From Nocardioidaceae bacterium (GTDB lineage Bacteria; Actinomycetota; Actinomycetes; Propionibacteriales; Nocardioidaceae): a stretch of 53,134 nt of DNA. The DNA lies in the NCBI GenBank assembly GCA_030655315.1, contig JAURVT010000019.1:1-53134 (forward strand). The letters are read 5' to 3'. A program made the position numbers and the translations under genes. Positions 43,120 through 51,033 of the stretch are shown piece by piece. Under the pieces are notes generated by a model. The model was not told where the DNA came from and ran no database searches. It saw only the letters and a program-made list of their open reading frames with translations. Positions within the stretch are counted from its first letter, which is position 1. The number at the start of each line of letters is the position of its first letter.

Positions 43120-43658
43120 CCCTCGGGCCCGGGGACGCGGAGCGCCTTGGCCATCACGGTGGCCGTCGAGACGACGTCGCCGTGGCGGTGGTCGGCGACG
43201 TCGCCGGTGGGGGTGAAGCCGCGGGACTCCCAGAACGGACGGACCAGGTCGTTCGTCCCGACGACGGCGAGATGGATCCGCCGCACGTGGCTCCACCCGC
43301 CGATGCGCTGCTCGACGAGGTCCCAGGCGCGACCGCCCAGCCCGCGGCCCTGGTCGGTCTCGCGGATCAGGAACAGGCCGATCCAGGCGGTCGCGGGGTC
43401 GGGGTATCCGTCGAGCACGTCGACGCACCCGATCGGCTCGTCGTCGGCCGTGACGGTCCAGACGTGCTTGCGGCGTCGGTCGAACCCGGAGGGCAGACCG
43501 TCCAGGACCTCCGTGGCGACGTCCTGCGACGGCGGACCGCCGGTGACCCGTCGCGCGTAGTCCGGGGCGTCCTGCAGGACCGACTGGAGCGCGCCGACGT
43601 CCTCGACCGATCGTCCGACGGTGCGCAGCCGGAGGTCCACGGCGCCGTCATCACTCAT
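43116..43658 (-). CDS. GNAT-family N-acetyltransferase
   Basis: A 180-residue acetyltransferase: WTVTADDEPIGCVDVLDGYPDPATAWIGLFLIRETDQGRGLGGRAWDLVEQRI contains the acetyl-CoA loop (Q-G-R-G-L-G), and PFWESRGFTPTGDV the C-terminal motif. The start at 43658 lies 8 bp inside the end of the phosphotransferase gene, so translation is coupled. Linkage of an acetyltransferase to a macrolide-phosphotransferase-like kinase suggests modification of small molecules, but substrates are unknown. Confidence 0.88.
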   Translation of the reverse strand: MSDDGAVDLRLRTVGRSVEDVGALQSVLQDAPDYARRVTGGPPSQDVATEVLDGLPSGFDRRRKHVWTVTADDEPIGCVDVLDGYPDPATAWIGLFLIRETDQGRGLGGRAWDLVEQRIGGWSHVRRIHLAVVGTNDLVRPFWESRGFTPTGDVADHRHGDVVSTATVMAKALRVPGPEG

Positions 43659-44550
43659 CGGCGAGCAGCATCGCCGACGCGGCGGCGAGGTCCGCCTCGG
43701 CGCCGGTGGTGAGCGCATAGAGGGCGTACGCGATCGGGGAGGACTCCCACAGCCGGCGGGCCTGCGCGGCCATCCCGTCGTGCACGTCCCCACCGGCCTG
43801 CTCGTAGGCCCGCAGGGTGGCCTGCAGCATGGCCTCGCCCGCGGCGCCGTGCTGCGCGGCAAGGTCGCGAGCGGGATCGTCGACCCGTCCGGTCGTCCAG
43901 TCCAGGACCGCGGTGAACGCGCCGTCCCGGTCGAGCAGCACGTGCGCCGGATAGATCTCCCCGTGGGTCATCACCGTCCGCCGCGGCCAGCAGGTGTCAT
44001 CGTCCAGCCAGGTGCGCCAGGAGTCGCCCAGTGCGGGCGCGACGGTGAACGCCTCGCGCACGCGGGCGACGTCGTCGGCCCAGGCCTGGCGCACCTCCTC
44101 CGGGGAGCGGACCTCGACACCGGCGGCACGGGCCTCGTCGGCACCCAAGGCGTGCAGCCGGGCCAGCAGCCGGCCGAGGCGCACGGCGTAGTCCGGGTCG
44201 GCGGGGTCCAGGTGCCACACCGGCTCGCCCGCCTCGGACAGCGTCAGCCCCGGCTCGCCCGGGAGGGCAGGGTAGGCGATCAGCCCGGGCTCCCGCACCT
44301 GCCAGTCGGGCACCGCGACACCGCCGGCCGCCAGCGCCGGCGAGACGAGGTCGAGGATCCGGGCCTCGGCCGCCATGCCCGCCGAGACGTCCGCACGGCG
44401 GGGGACGCGGAGCACCCACCGCCTCCCGTCGGCGTCGTCGGCCATCACGACGCGGTAGTCCAGGCCGGCGTCGTTCAGCACGGCGCCGTCGGACGACAGG
44501 TGCAGGCCGTGGTCGGCGGCCCGGGCGACGGCGTCGTGGATCGGGTTCAC
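43651..44550 (-). CDS. Macrolide 2'-phosphotransferase-like kinase (APH family)
   Basis: A 299-residue antibiotic-kinase-fold protein (family length about 300). It shows the APH order: RWVLRVPRRADVSAG with the ATP lysine region altered to Arg, the catalytic loop THGEIYPAHVLL, and LDWTTGRVDDPARDLA for metal binding. The usual HGD of the brenner loop reads HGE here (near residue 196). I choose GTG 44550. Resistance activity cannot be claimed; environmental actinobacteria carry many related kinases with unknown substrates. Confidence 0.82.
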   Translation of the reverse strand: MNPIHDAVARAADHGLHLSSDGAVLNDAGLDYRVVMADDADGRRWVLRVPRRADVSAGMAAEARILDLVSPALAAGGVAVPDWQVREPGLIAYPALPGEPGLTLSEAGEPVWHLDPADPDYAVRLGRLLARLHALGADEARAAGVEVRSPEEVRQAWADDVARVREAFTVAPALGDSWRTWLDDDTCWPRRTVMTHGEIYPAHVLLDRDGAFTAVLDWTTGRVDDPARDLAAQHGAAGEAMLQATLRAYEQAGGDVHDGMAAQARRLWESSPIAYALYALTTGAEADLAAASAMLLADE

Positions 44551-44727
44551 ACGGCCACGCTGCCACCCGCGGGCACGACGACGCCAACCCCTTTTGCGAC
44601 CTCCTGCCCGACGGGGCGGCGGACGTCGGCGGAGCACGCGCCACGGTCCGCGCCCTAGGGTGGGCCGCCGGTGCAGCGACCAGCGCCCGCGCCCGGACCA
44701 CCACGAGACCGTCAGCGAGGAACACCT

Positions 44728-45678
44728 GTGTGCCGAGTTCTTGCCTACATCGGACCTGAGCTACCCCTGGGGAGCCTGCTCCTGGAGCCGGGCAACAGCC
44801 TCATCAACCAGACGCTCGACCCCGAGCGCCACCCCCTGCTTCAGCTCGCCGGCTGGGGGTTCGGGGCCTGGAGCGAGCACCTGCTCGAGCCGAGCAGGCC
44901 GCTGATCTACCGGCGCCCCACCGCGGCGTTCTACGACGACAACGTCCAGAAGATGGTGCCGAGCCTGCGCGCCAGCACGCTGCTGGCCCACGTGCGGGCG
45001 GCGGACTACAACGCGGCTGCCGTCGTCACCGACGAGAACTGCCATCCCTTCTCGTACGAGGGGACGCCCTGGATCATCGCCCAGAACGGCGACCTCCCAA
45101 ACTGGCGGGTGCTGCAGCGCGAGCTGCTGCCGCACTGCGAGGACCGCTACCTCGAGCAGATGCGGGGCACCACCGACACCGAGTTCCTCTACGTGCTGCT
45201 GCTCTCCCTGCTCGAGGGCGACGGCGACGACGACGTCCAGCGCGCCTTCGAGACCATGCTCGGGCTCCTCGTCGCGGCGATGGAGAAGCTCGACCTGGTC
45301 GAGCTGACCAAGCTGAAGATGGCCCTGGTCGCACCGAACCGGATCATCGGGGTCAACGTCGGCTCGGGCCACCAGGGCGAGACGCACCCCGAGGGCGACT
45401 GGCGGGAGCTGCTGAAGTCCGGCCCGGGCACCGACGACTACGCCCTCGCCATGCTCCTCGAGCCGATGTACATGCTGACGGGCCGCAACTTCGAGAACTA
45501 CGAGACGTCCTACGACGTCGACGTGTGCGCCGTCGAGGAGGCGACGTCCGTCGTCTTCGCCTCCGAGCCCCTGACCGAGAGCACCGAGGACTGGTTCGAC
45601 CTGGAGTTCGGCCAGATCGTGTTCCTCGAGCGGTCCGACGCCGGCATCACCCGGACGGTCCGCACGCTGGACGTGTAG
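44728..45678 (+). CDS. Class II glutamine amidotransferase (YafJ/EgtC-like)
   Basis: A 316-residue Ntn-hydrolase glutamine amidotransferase. The start is GTG 44728 because it places the nucleophilic cysteine at position 2 (M-C-R-V-L-A-Y), exposed after methionine removal; GAGG lies upstream. Other conserved parts are HVRAADYN, ENCHPFSYEGTPWIIAQNGDL and TTDTEFLYVLLL. It would release ammonia from glutamine or a gamma-glutamyl compound. No synthase partner is nearby, and the ergothioneine genes egtB/egtD are absent from the window. The divergent 177-bp region carries TAGGGT at 44656-44661. Confidence 0.9.
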   Translation: MCRVLAYIGPELPLGSLLLEPGNSLINQTLDPERHPLLQLAGWGFGAWSEHLLEPSRPLIYRRPTAAFYDDNVQKMVPSLRASTLLAHVRAADYNAAAVVTDENCHPFSYEGTPWIIAQNGDLPNWRVLQRELLPHCEDRYLEQMRGTTDTEFLYVLLLSLLEGDGDDDVQRAFETMLGLLVAAMEKLDLVELTKLKMALVAPNRIIGVNVGSGHQGETHPEGDWRELLKSGPGTDDYALAMLLEPMYMLTGRNFENYETSYDVDVCAVEEATSVVFASEPLTESTEDWFDLEFGQIVFLERSDAGITRTVRTLDV

Positions 45679-45771
45679 TCGCGCCGGCGCACGGCCCGCC
45701 CGGCGCCATCTGGTCCGATGTGCTGGGCTGGGACCTCCCCTGCCCGACAGCGCCCCGACGGACGGACCCCG

Positions 45772-46485
45772 ATGCCCAGGAACGAACCGGTCACGGACGT
45801 CAGCGCCGTGGTGCTCGACGTCAACGAGACGATCTCGGACACCCGTCCCATGGCAGCGGCGTTCGAGCGCGTCGGCGCACCGGCGCACCTCGCGACGCTC
45901 TGGTTCGGCTGCGTGCTGCGGGACGGGTTCGCGCTGACGGCCGCCGGGAGCCCCGGCGACTTCGAGGAGCTCGCGCGGGGCGGCCTGCGCGTCCAGCTCG
46001 AGCCCCTGCTCCCGTCCGACGACCTCGACCGGAGCGTCGACGAGCTGATGGCGACCTTCGCCGGGCTCGGACCGCATCCCGACGTCGCCCCCGGACTGAG
46101 GGCCCTCGCCGAGCGCGGGCTCGTGCTCGTCACCCTCGGCAACGGGCCTGCGTCCACCGCGCGCACCCTGCTGGAGCGAGCGAACAGCGACGACGTGCAC
46201 GAGACGCTCAGCGTCGACGACGCCGGCGCCTGGAAGCCGGCACCGCAGGCCTACGCCTACGCGCTGTCCCGCCTGGGCACCGTCCCCTCGAGCACGGTCA
46301 TGGTCGCGGTGCACCCCTGGGACCTCGACGGCGCGGCCCGGGCAGGGCTGCGGACGGCCTGGCTCAACCGCGACGGCCGACCGTGGCCGGCCTACCTCCG
46401 GGCCCCGGACCTCGAGGTCGACCGGCTCGACGCCCTCGCCCCCCTGCTCCAGGTGAGCGGGTCGTCGGCGCCTTCGGGGGCGTAG
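45772..46485 (+). CDS. HAD superfamily hydrolase (haloacid dehalogenase type II-like)
   Basis: A 237-residue HAD protein with the nucleophile motif VVLDVNETISD, motif II VTLGNGPAS, Lys in AWKPAPQAYAYAL and motif IV-like VAVHPWDLDGAARAGLRTAWLNR. The second Asp of motif I is replaced by Asn, as in haloacid dehalogenases; these cleave 2-haloacids by attack of the first Asp. The ATG at 45772 starts shortly before motif I; an earlier ATG at 45718 adds a Pro/Arg-rich segment unlike the family. Confidence 0.86.
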   Translation: MPRNEPVTDVSAVVLDVNETISDTRPMAAAFERVGAPAHLATLWFGCVLRDGFALTAAGSPGDFEELARGGLRVQLEPLLPSDDLDRSVDELMATFAGLGPHPDVAPGLRALAERGLVLVTLGNGPASTARTLLERANSDDVHETLSVDDAGAWKPAPQAYAYALSRLGTVPSSTVMVAVHPWDLDGAARAGLRTAWLNRDGRPWPAYLRAPDLEVDRLDALAPLLQVSGSSAPSGA

Positions 46486-46564
46486 CGACCTCCGTGCGGG
46501 ACGGGTCGATCCTCCCCGATCCCCTCGAGGACCGAGCCCGCCGCCCGCGGGAGGACGTCCGTGC

Positions 46565-47005
46565 TCAGGCGCGCGGGAGGATCGCCGTGAACCTGACCAG
46601 GAAGTCGCGGATCGCGACCAGCTGGTCGGTGTCGTAGTCCCCCAGGGCCCGCTGCAGGGCATCCCCCTGCTCGCCGTAGAAGTCCTGGGCGAGCCGGTGG
46701 GCGTCGGCGGTGGGGTGCAGGGTCACGATGCGGCGGTCGTCGTGTTCGCGGGAGCGGGTGACCAGGCCGCGCGCCTCGAGGCGGTTGACGAGCGCGTTGG
46801 TGGCGCCCGAGGTCAGGCCGATCCGTCGCGAGAGCGCGGCCGGCGAGAGCGGCGCCGCGCCGATCTCGGCGTAGACCAGCTCACCGAGGGCGACCCCGTC
46901 CGACGTGGGCAGGCCCAGCGCGCGAGCGAGCAGCAGCGCGGACTCGTGGTAGGCCACGGCGTAGCCGCGGAGCGCCTCGAGGACCTCGGATCTCACGTCG
47001 ACCAC
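46565..47005 (-). CDS. MarR-family regulator
   Basis: A 146-residue winged-helix regulator: LSPAALSRRIGLTSGATNALVNRLEARGLVTRSREHDDRRIVTLHPT is the helix-turn-helix and wing. It is downstream of the FAD monooxygenase gene by 21 bp on the same strand, so the two form an operon and the regulator probably controls it. Inverted repeats at 48299-48334 are the likely target. GTG 47005 is the start. Confidence 0.9.
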   Translation of the reverse strand: MVDVRSEVLEALRGYAVAYHESALLLARALGLPTSDGVALGELVYAEIGAAPLSPAALSRRIGLTSGATNALVNRLEARGLVTRSREHDDRRIVTLHPTADAHRLAQDFYGEQGDALQRALGDYDTDQLVAIRDFLVRFTAILPRA

Positions 47006-47026
47006 GGGGTCATCCTGACAGGCGCC

Positions 47027-48286
47027 TCACCGCCGGCGGTGCGTCGAGCCCGGCTCGGCGGCCTGCGCGAACGGGTAGTCCGGGAGGACGGGCTCGTGCC
47101 GGGCGCTCGTGAGCAGGTGCCGCTGCGCCAGGCCCTGGAGGGCCGGCAGCGCCGAGACGCGGTGCACCGCCTGGACCGCGCGGACCCCCAGCCTCGACGA
47201 CGGGTGCAGCGCCCGGGCCCCGCCCGGCGGCAGGCCCTGGGCGGAGTCCGCGTAGCGCCGCAGCAGGCGCTCGTACCGGTCGAACGCGGCCGTCGGGGAG
47301 TCACCGGCGCTCCGGACGTCGCGGGCGAGCTCGCCGGTGAGGACGTGCGCGCCGACCAGCGCCAGGGTGGTCCCCATCCCGGTCGGGCCCGAGCCCCAGG
47401 CGGCGTCACCCACCAGCGCGACGCGACCCGTGCTCCACCGCGAGACGACCACCTGGTTCATCCGCTGGGCGTAGAACTCCTCGGGACGCGCCTCGAACCC
47501 GGCCAGGATGCGCTCGCTCTGCCAGCCCGCGCCGGCGAAGCGCTCGCGCAGGATCGACAGCTGCGACTCGACGGGGAGGCTCTCGAAGCCGATCGGGTCG
47601 GAGGCGAACGACAGGCTGGCCCTCAGCGTGCCCTGGTCGTCCGGACGGATCGAGGCCACGCGGCCGCCGGTCCCGGTGAACCAGTCCCAGTAGTCGGTGT
47701 CGCCGTCGCGGCGCTCGATGGTGCCGTAGGTGATGCTGACGCCGCGGTCGCGGTACGTGGTCCACTCGTCGAACAGCAGACGACGGGTGCGCGAGCTGCG
47801 ACCCTCGGCGACCAGCACGAGGTCGTACCGCCCCTGCGCGCCGCCGTCGAACCGCACGTCGACCCCCGCGGGGTCCTGCTCGGCCGCGGTGACGAGGTCT
47901 CCGTACCGGACCTCGACCCCCTCCGGGACGCGGTCCATCAGCATCCCCGCGAGCACCCCGCGCAGGATCTCGACCTCGGCGGTGGGACCGTCCTGGCCCT
48001 CGACGCGCGGGAACTCCGCGTACGGCCGGCCGGACTCCTGGACGAACCGGGTGCCCTGCTCCCCCGTCAGGCGGGCCATCACCTCGTCCTCGAGCCCCAT
48101 CCTCCGGACCACCTCACGCCCCAGACCCCGGACGTCGATGTTCTGTCCCGCCTCGCGCTGCCGGTCGGACCGCTCGAGCAGGGTGACGTCGAAGCCCGCC
48201 CGGTCGAGCCCCCACGCCAGCGCGGGCCCGGCGATGCTCGCGCCGGTCACCAGGACCCGGGCAGGACGTGCGGAGGGTGCGTTCAC
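47027..48286 (-). CDS. FAD-dependent monooxygenase (PHBH-fold)
   Basis: A 419-residue flavoprotein: VLVTGASIAGPALAWGLDRAGFDVTLLERS binds FAD at the N-terminus, and VALVGDAAWGSGPTGMGTTLALVGAHVL is the second FAD motif with the GD pair. Members hydroxylate aromatic or similar compounds with NAD(P)H and O2. The start is GTG 48286, supported by GAGAGG 9 bp upstream; an ATG at 48304 has none. It is divergent from cyanase, with a 186-bp gap, and followed by its MarR regulator. Confidence 0.9.
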   Translation of the reverse strand: MNAPSARPARVLVTGASIAGPALAWGLDRAGFDVTLLERSDRQREAGQNIDVRGLGREVVRRMGLEDEVMARLTGEQGTRFVQESGRPYAEFPRVEGQDGPTAEVEILRGVLAGMLMDRVPEGVEVRYGDLVTAAEQDPAGVDVRFDGGAQGRYDLVLVAEGRSSRTRRLLFDEWTTYRDRGVSITYGTIERRDGDTDYWDWFTGTGGRVASIRPDDQGTLRASLSFASDPIGFESLPVESQLSILRERFAGAGWQSERILAGFEARPEEFYAQRMNQVVVSRWSTGRVALVGDAAWGSGPTGMGTTLALVGAHVLTGELARDVRSAGDSPTAAFDRYERLLRRYADSAQGLPPGGARALHPSSRLGVRAVQAVHRVSALPALQGLAQRHLLTSARHEPVLPDYPFAQAAEPGSTHRRR

Positions 48287-48298
48287 GGTGTCGCCTCT

Positions 48299-48334
48299 CA
48301 TCAAGCTTCATGGAGAAGTGACTTTATCATGAAG
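48299..48334. promoter_or_regulatory. Overlapping inverted repeats, probable MarR operator
   Basis: CATCAAGCTTCATG (48299-48312) is a palindrome with one mismatched pair. CTTCATG (48306-48312) and CATGAAG (48328-48334) form a second inverted repeat around an AT-rich stretch with TTATCA. This is the only AT-rich site in the monooxygenase/cyanase gap, typical for MarR binding and a promoter. Confidence 0.6.
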
Positions 48335-48472
48335 TTGCCTCCCGGTCGCAGCCGCTACGGTGCCGCGGTGTCGACCACTCGCCCACCGCTGCCCCGAGAA
48401 GGTGCTCCCATGTCCCACGTCGGCCCGCCAGACTGGTCCGACCACGACCGACCACCAGAAGGAGACGGTGTC

Positions 48473-48922
48473 ATGACGCCGATCATGGACAAGACCGAAG
48501 CCGGCCGACTCGTCGACGCCGCCCGCATCAGGGCCGGGCTCACCTGGTCCTCGGTGGCCGAGTCGCTCGGCACCCCCCTGGTGTGGACGATCGCCGCGCT
48601 GCTCGGCCAGCACCCGGTCCCGTCCGACACCGCCGAGTCGGCCCGGACGCTGCTCGACCTCGACGACGCGGTGGTGGAGAGCCTGCTGCAGCAGCCGTCC
48701 CGGTCGATCGACCCCGCCCTGCTGCAGGACCCGACGATCTACCGCCTCCAGGAGGCGCTCGCCGTCTACGGACCGGCCCTCAAGGCCCTGATCCACGAGG
48801 AGTTCGGCGACGGGATCATGAGCGCGATCAACTTCAAGGTCGACTTCGCGCGCCGCGCCGACCCTGACGGCGACCGGGTCGTCATCACCCTGGACGGGAA
48901 GTTCCTCGACTACCGCTGGTGA
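48473..48922 (+). CDS. cynS: Cyanase (cyanate hydratase)
   Basis: A 149-residue cyanase that converts cyanate and bicarbonate to ammonia and CO2. The catalytic residues are present with the same spacing as in E. coli (R96, E99, S122): Arg91, Glu94 and Ser117, in YRLQEALAVYGPALKALIHEEFGDGIMSAINFKVDF. ATG 48473 has AAGGAG upstream, and the N-terminal helical domain fits. No carbonic anhydrase (CynT) or cyanate transporter gene lies next to it, and no LysR regulator (CynR). It is divergent from the monooxygenase-MarR pair. Confidence 0.95.
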   Translation: MTPIMDKTEAGRLVDAARIRAGLTWSSVAESLGTPLVWTIAALLGQHPVPSDTAESARTLLDLDDAVVESLLQQPSRSIDPALLQDPTIYRLQEALAVYGPALKALIHEEFGDGIMSAINFKVDFARRADPDGDRVVITLDGKFLDYRW

Positions 48923-48959
48923 GGCTCGCCGCGCCGGCCCTCGAGCCGGCCGCGGCCCT

Positions 48960-49001
48960 GGGCACCGACGTCGCACCCTCGCCGCGCGGCGGCCGGTGCC
49001 C
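48960..49001. terminator. Hairpin between convergent cynS and ohrR
   Basis: GGGCACCG (48960-48967) pairs with CGGTGCCC (48994-49001), with further GC-rich pairing inside. It lies in the 96-bp convergent gap and may stop both transcripts. Confidence 0.55.
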
Positions 49002-49018
49002 TCCGTCGTCCGGACGAG

Positions 49019-49480
49019 TCAGTCGCGTGCGCGAGCGGCACGCTCGACGTTGCGCGTGAGGTCGCGGACCAGCGTCCGCAGCTGGGCCACCTGGTCGTCG
49101 GCGAGACCCATCGCGTCGCCGATCGCCCGCTGCACGTCGGGGGCCGAGGCGCGCAGCTCGTCCCCGCGCCGGCCCGTGACGACGAGCACCGTCCGGTGGT
49201 CGTCGGGGTCGGGTCGCCGCCGCACCAGGTCGGCTGCCTCCATCCGGCGCAGCAGCGGAGTGAGCGTGGCGTGGTCGAGGTGGAGCGTCGTGGCGAGGTG
49301 CTTGATCGCGGACTCCCCGTCGGACCACAGGACGGTGAGGACGAGGTACTGCGGGTAGGTGAGGTCGAGGTCGTCGAGCACCACCCGGTACACGGACGTC
49401 AGGGCCCGGGACGCGGCGTAGAGGTCGAAGCAGAGCAGCTCGTCCAGGTGGGGGCTGGTCGACGTCGGAAGGGTGGACAC
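49019..49480 (-). CDS. ohrR: OhrR-type peroxide-sensing MarR regulator
   Basis: A 153-residue MarR-family protein of the OhrR type. It has the redox-active cysteine at the canonical N-terminal place (Cys17 in LCFDLYAASRALT), YRVVLDDLDLTYPQYLVLTVLW and the winged helix DHATLTPLLRRMEAADLVRRR. Oxidation of this Cys by organic hydroperoxides releases DNA. GTG 49480 is taken as start because TATGAT (49487-49492, minus strand) stands 6 bp upstream, so the mRNA is probably leaderless. It is divergent from osmC and shares an operator with it. Confidence 0.92.
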   Translation of the reverse strand: MSTLPTSTSPHLDELLCFDLYAASRALTSVYRVVLDDLDLTYPQYLVLTVLWSDGESAIKHLATTLHLDHATLTPLLRRMEAADLVRRRPDPDDHRTVLVVTGRRGDELRASAPDVQRAIGDAMGLADDQVAQLRTLVRDLTRNVERAARARD

Positions 49481-49508
49481 CCCTGGATCATATCGTCGCC
49501 GGCTGTTA

Positions 49509-49522
49509 TCTTGTACACAAGA
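49509..49522. promoter_or_regulatory. OhrR operator
   Basis: TCTTGTACACAAGA is a perfect inverted repeat of 6-bp arms around AC. It lies in the ohrR/osmC gap and overlaps the likely -35 region of ohrR, so binding can repress both genes. Confidence 0.8.
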
Positions 49523-49544
49523 CATTCAATCTTCTGGAGGAACG

Positions 49545-49988
49545 ATGCCCACACGCAACGCCCGCACCGCTTGGAACGGCACCCTCGAGCAGGGCTCCGG
49601 CCAGGTCGAGCTCAGCAGCTCCAAGGTCGGCACCTACGACGTCTCCTTCCCCAAGCGCGCGGCCGACGACGCCGGCGGCACGACCAGCCCCGAGGAGCTG
49701 ATCGCCGCGGCCCACTCGGCGTGCTACGCCATGCAGCTGTCCGCGTTCGTGGCCGAGGCCGGCGGCACCCCGCAGGGCCTCGAGGTGTCCGCGGCCGTCA
49801 CGCTCGGCCCGGACCCGAGCGACGGCGGCTTCCGCCTCACCGGCATCGCCCTCACGGTCCGCGGCGAGGTCGACGGCCTCGACGAGGCCGCCTTCGTCCA
49901 GGCCGCCGAGAAGGCCAAGGCCGGGTGCCCCGTGAGCAAGGCCCTCACCGGCGTCGAGATCACGCTCGACGCCTCGCTCGACTCCTGA
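49545..49988 (+). CDS. osmC: OsmC-family organic hydroperoxide reductase
   Basis: A 147-residue OsmC/Ohr-fold thiol peroxidase with both catalytic cysteines: Cys60 in HSACYAMQLSAF and Cys128 in GCPVSKAL. PEELIAAAHSACYA is typical of the OsmC rather than the Ohr branch. It reduces organic hydroperoxides using cellular thiols. GGAGG lies 4 bp before ATG 49545. The divergent OhrR and the operator at 49509-49522 show peroxide control. The alpha/beta hydrolase 46 bp downstream is probably cotranscribed. Confidence 0.94.
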   Translation: MPTRNARTAWNGTLEQGSGQVELSSSKVGTYDVSFPKRAADDAGGTTSPEELIAAAHSACYAMQLSAFVAEAGGTPQGLEVSAAVTLGPDPSDGGFRLTGIALTVRGEVDGLDEAAFVQAAEKAKAGCPVSKALTGVEITLDASLDS

Positions 49989-50034
49989 GCCTGCGGCCCG
50001 TCAGCCCCTGATCCACTCTCCGAGAGGAACGCAC

Positions 50035-50883
50035 ATGCCCTTCGTCAACGTCGGTACCGACGGCAACACCCCGGTCGAGCTCCACTACGAGGACCTCGGC
50101 AGCGGCACCCCCGTCGTCCTGATCCACGGCTGGCCCCTCAGCGGGCGCTCGTGGGAGAACCAGGTCCCGGCCCTCATTGAGGCCGGCCACCGCGTCATCA
50201 CGTACGACCGCCGCGGCTTCGGCGACTCGTCGCAGCCCTGGAACGGCTACGACTACGACTCCTTCACCGCCGACCTCGACGTGCTGCTCAAGCACCTCGA
50301 CATCACCGGCGCCACCCTCGTCGGCTTCTCGATGGGTGGCGGCGAGGTCGCCCGCTACATCGGCACCTTCGGCACCGAGCGCGTCTCCAAGGCCGTGTTC
50401 GCCGCCGCCGTCCCGCCGTACCTCTACAAGTCCGACGACAACCCGGACGGCGGCCTCGACGACGAGACCATCGCCGGCTTCAAGGGCGGCGTGACCGGAG
50501 ACCGGATCGCGTTCCTCGAGGACTTCACCAAGAACTTCTTCGACGCCGGCAACGGCTCGGAGGCCCTCGTCCCCGAGCCCACCCGCCTGTACAACCGGGC
50601 GATCGCGGAGTTCGCGTCGCCCAAGGGCACGCTGGACTGCATCACCGCGTTCGGCACCACCGACTTCCGCCCCGACGTGCAGAAGGTGGCCGACGCCGGC
50701 ATCCCCGTGCTGGTCATCCACGGCGACTCCGACGCCGTCGTACCGTTCGAGGTCTCGGGCAAGCGCACCCACGAGTCGATCCCGGGCAGCGACCTCAAGG
50801 TCATCGCCGGTGGCCCGCACGGCATCAACGCCACGCACGCGCAGGAGTTCAACGACGCGCTGATCACCTTCCTGGCCAAGTAG
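50035..50883 (+). CDS. Alpha/beta hydrolase, non-heme chloroperoxidase-like
   Basis: A 282-residue alpha/beta hydrolase: HGWPLSGRSWENQVPAL, nucleophile Ser99 in GFSMGGGE, the acid in IHGDSDAVVPFE and His in GGPHGINATH. This matches the cofactor-free haloperoxidase/arylesterase group. In peroxide-regulated loci it may hydrolyse esters or peracids. GAGAGGAACGCAC precedes the ATG. It follows osmC by 46 bp, so the two likely share the OhrR promoter. A terminator follows. Confidence 0.92.
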   Translation: MPFVNVGTDGNTPVELHYEDLGSGTPVVLIHGWPLSGRSWENQVPALIEAGHRVITYDRRGFGDSSQPWNGYDYDSFTADLDVLLKHLDITGATLVGFSMGGGEVARYIGTFGTERVSKAVFAAAVPPYLYKSDDNPDGGLDDETIAGFKGGVTGDRIAFLEDFTKNFFDAGNGSEALVPEPTRLYNRAIAEFASPKGTLDCITAFGTTDFRPDVQKVADAGIPVLVIHGDSDAVVPFEVSGKRTHESIPGSDLKVIAGGPHGINATHAQEFNDALITFLAK

Positions 50884-50904
50884 CACCGCAGCGCCGCACC
50901 ACCT

Positions 50905-50937
50905 CGACGCCCCGACCGCACCGCGGCCGGGGCGTCG
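50905..50937 (+). terminator. Hairpin terminator after the hydrolase
   Basis: CGACGCCCCG (50905-50914) pairs with CGGGGCGTCG (50928-50937), a perfect 10-bp stem with a 13-nt GC-rich loop, 21 bp behind the stop codon. Confidence 0.75.
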
Positions 50938-51033
50938 TCGCGTACCGGTGGGAGGGTTCGCCACGAGGGGAACCGTCCGACGACCGGCCCGGGCCGACCG
51001 GCACTCTCAGGCCCGACCCGGTAGACCTGTGCC

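Noticed and set aside
44728-45678. Ergothioneine biosynthesis gene egtC
   Set aside because: No egtA, egtB, egtD or egtE nearby and the sequence fits the wider YafJ-like class equally well.
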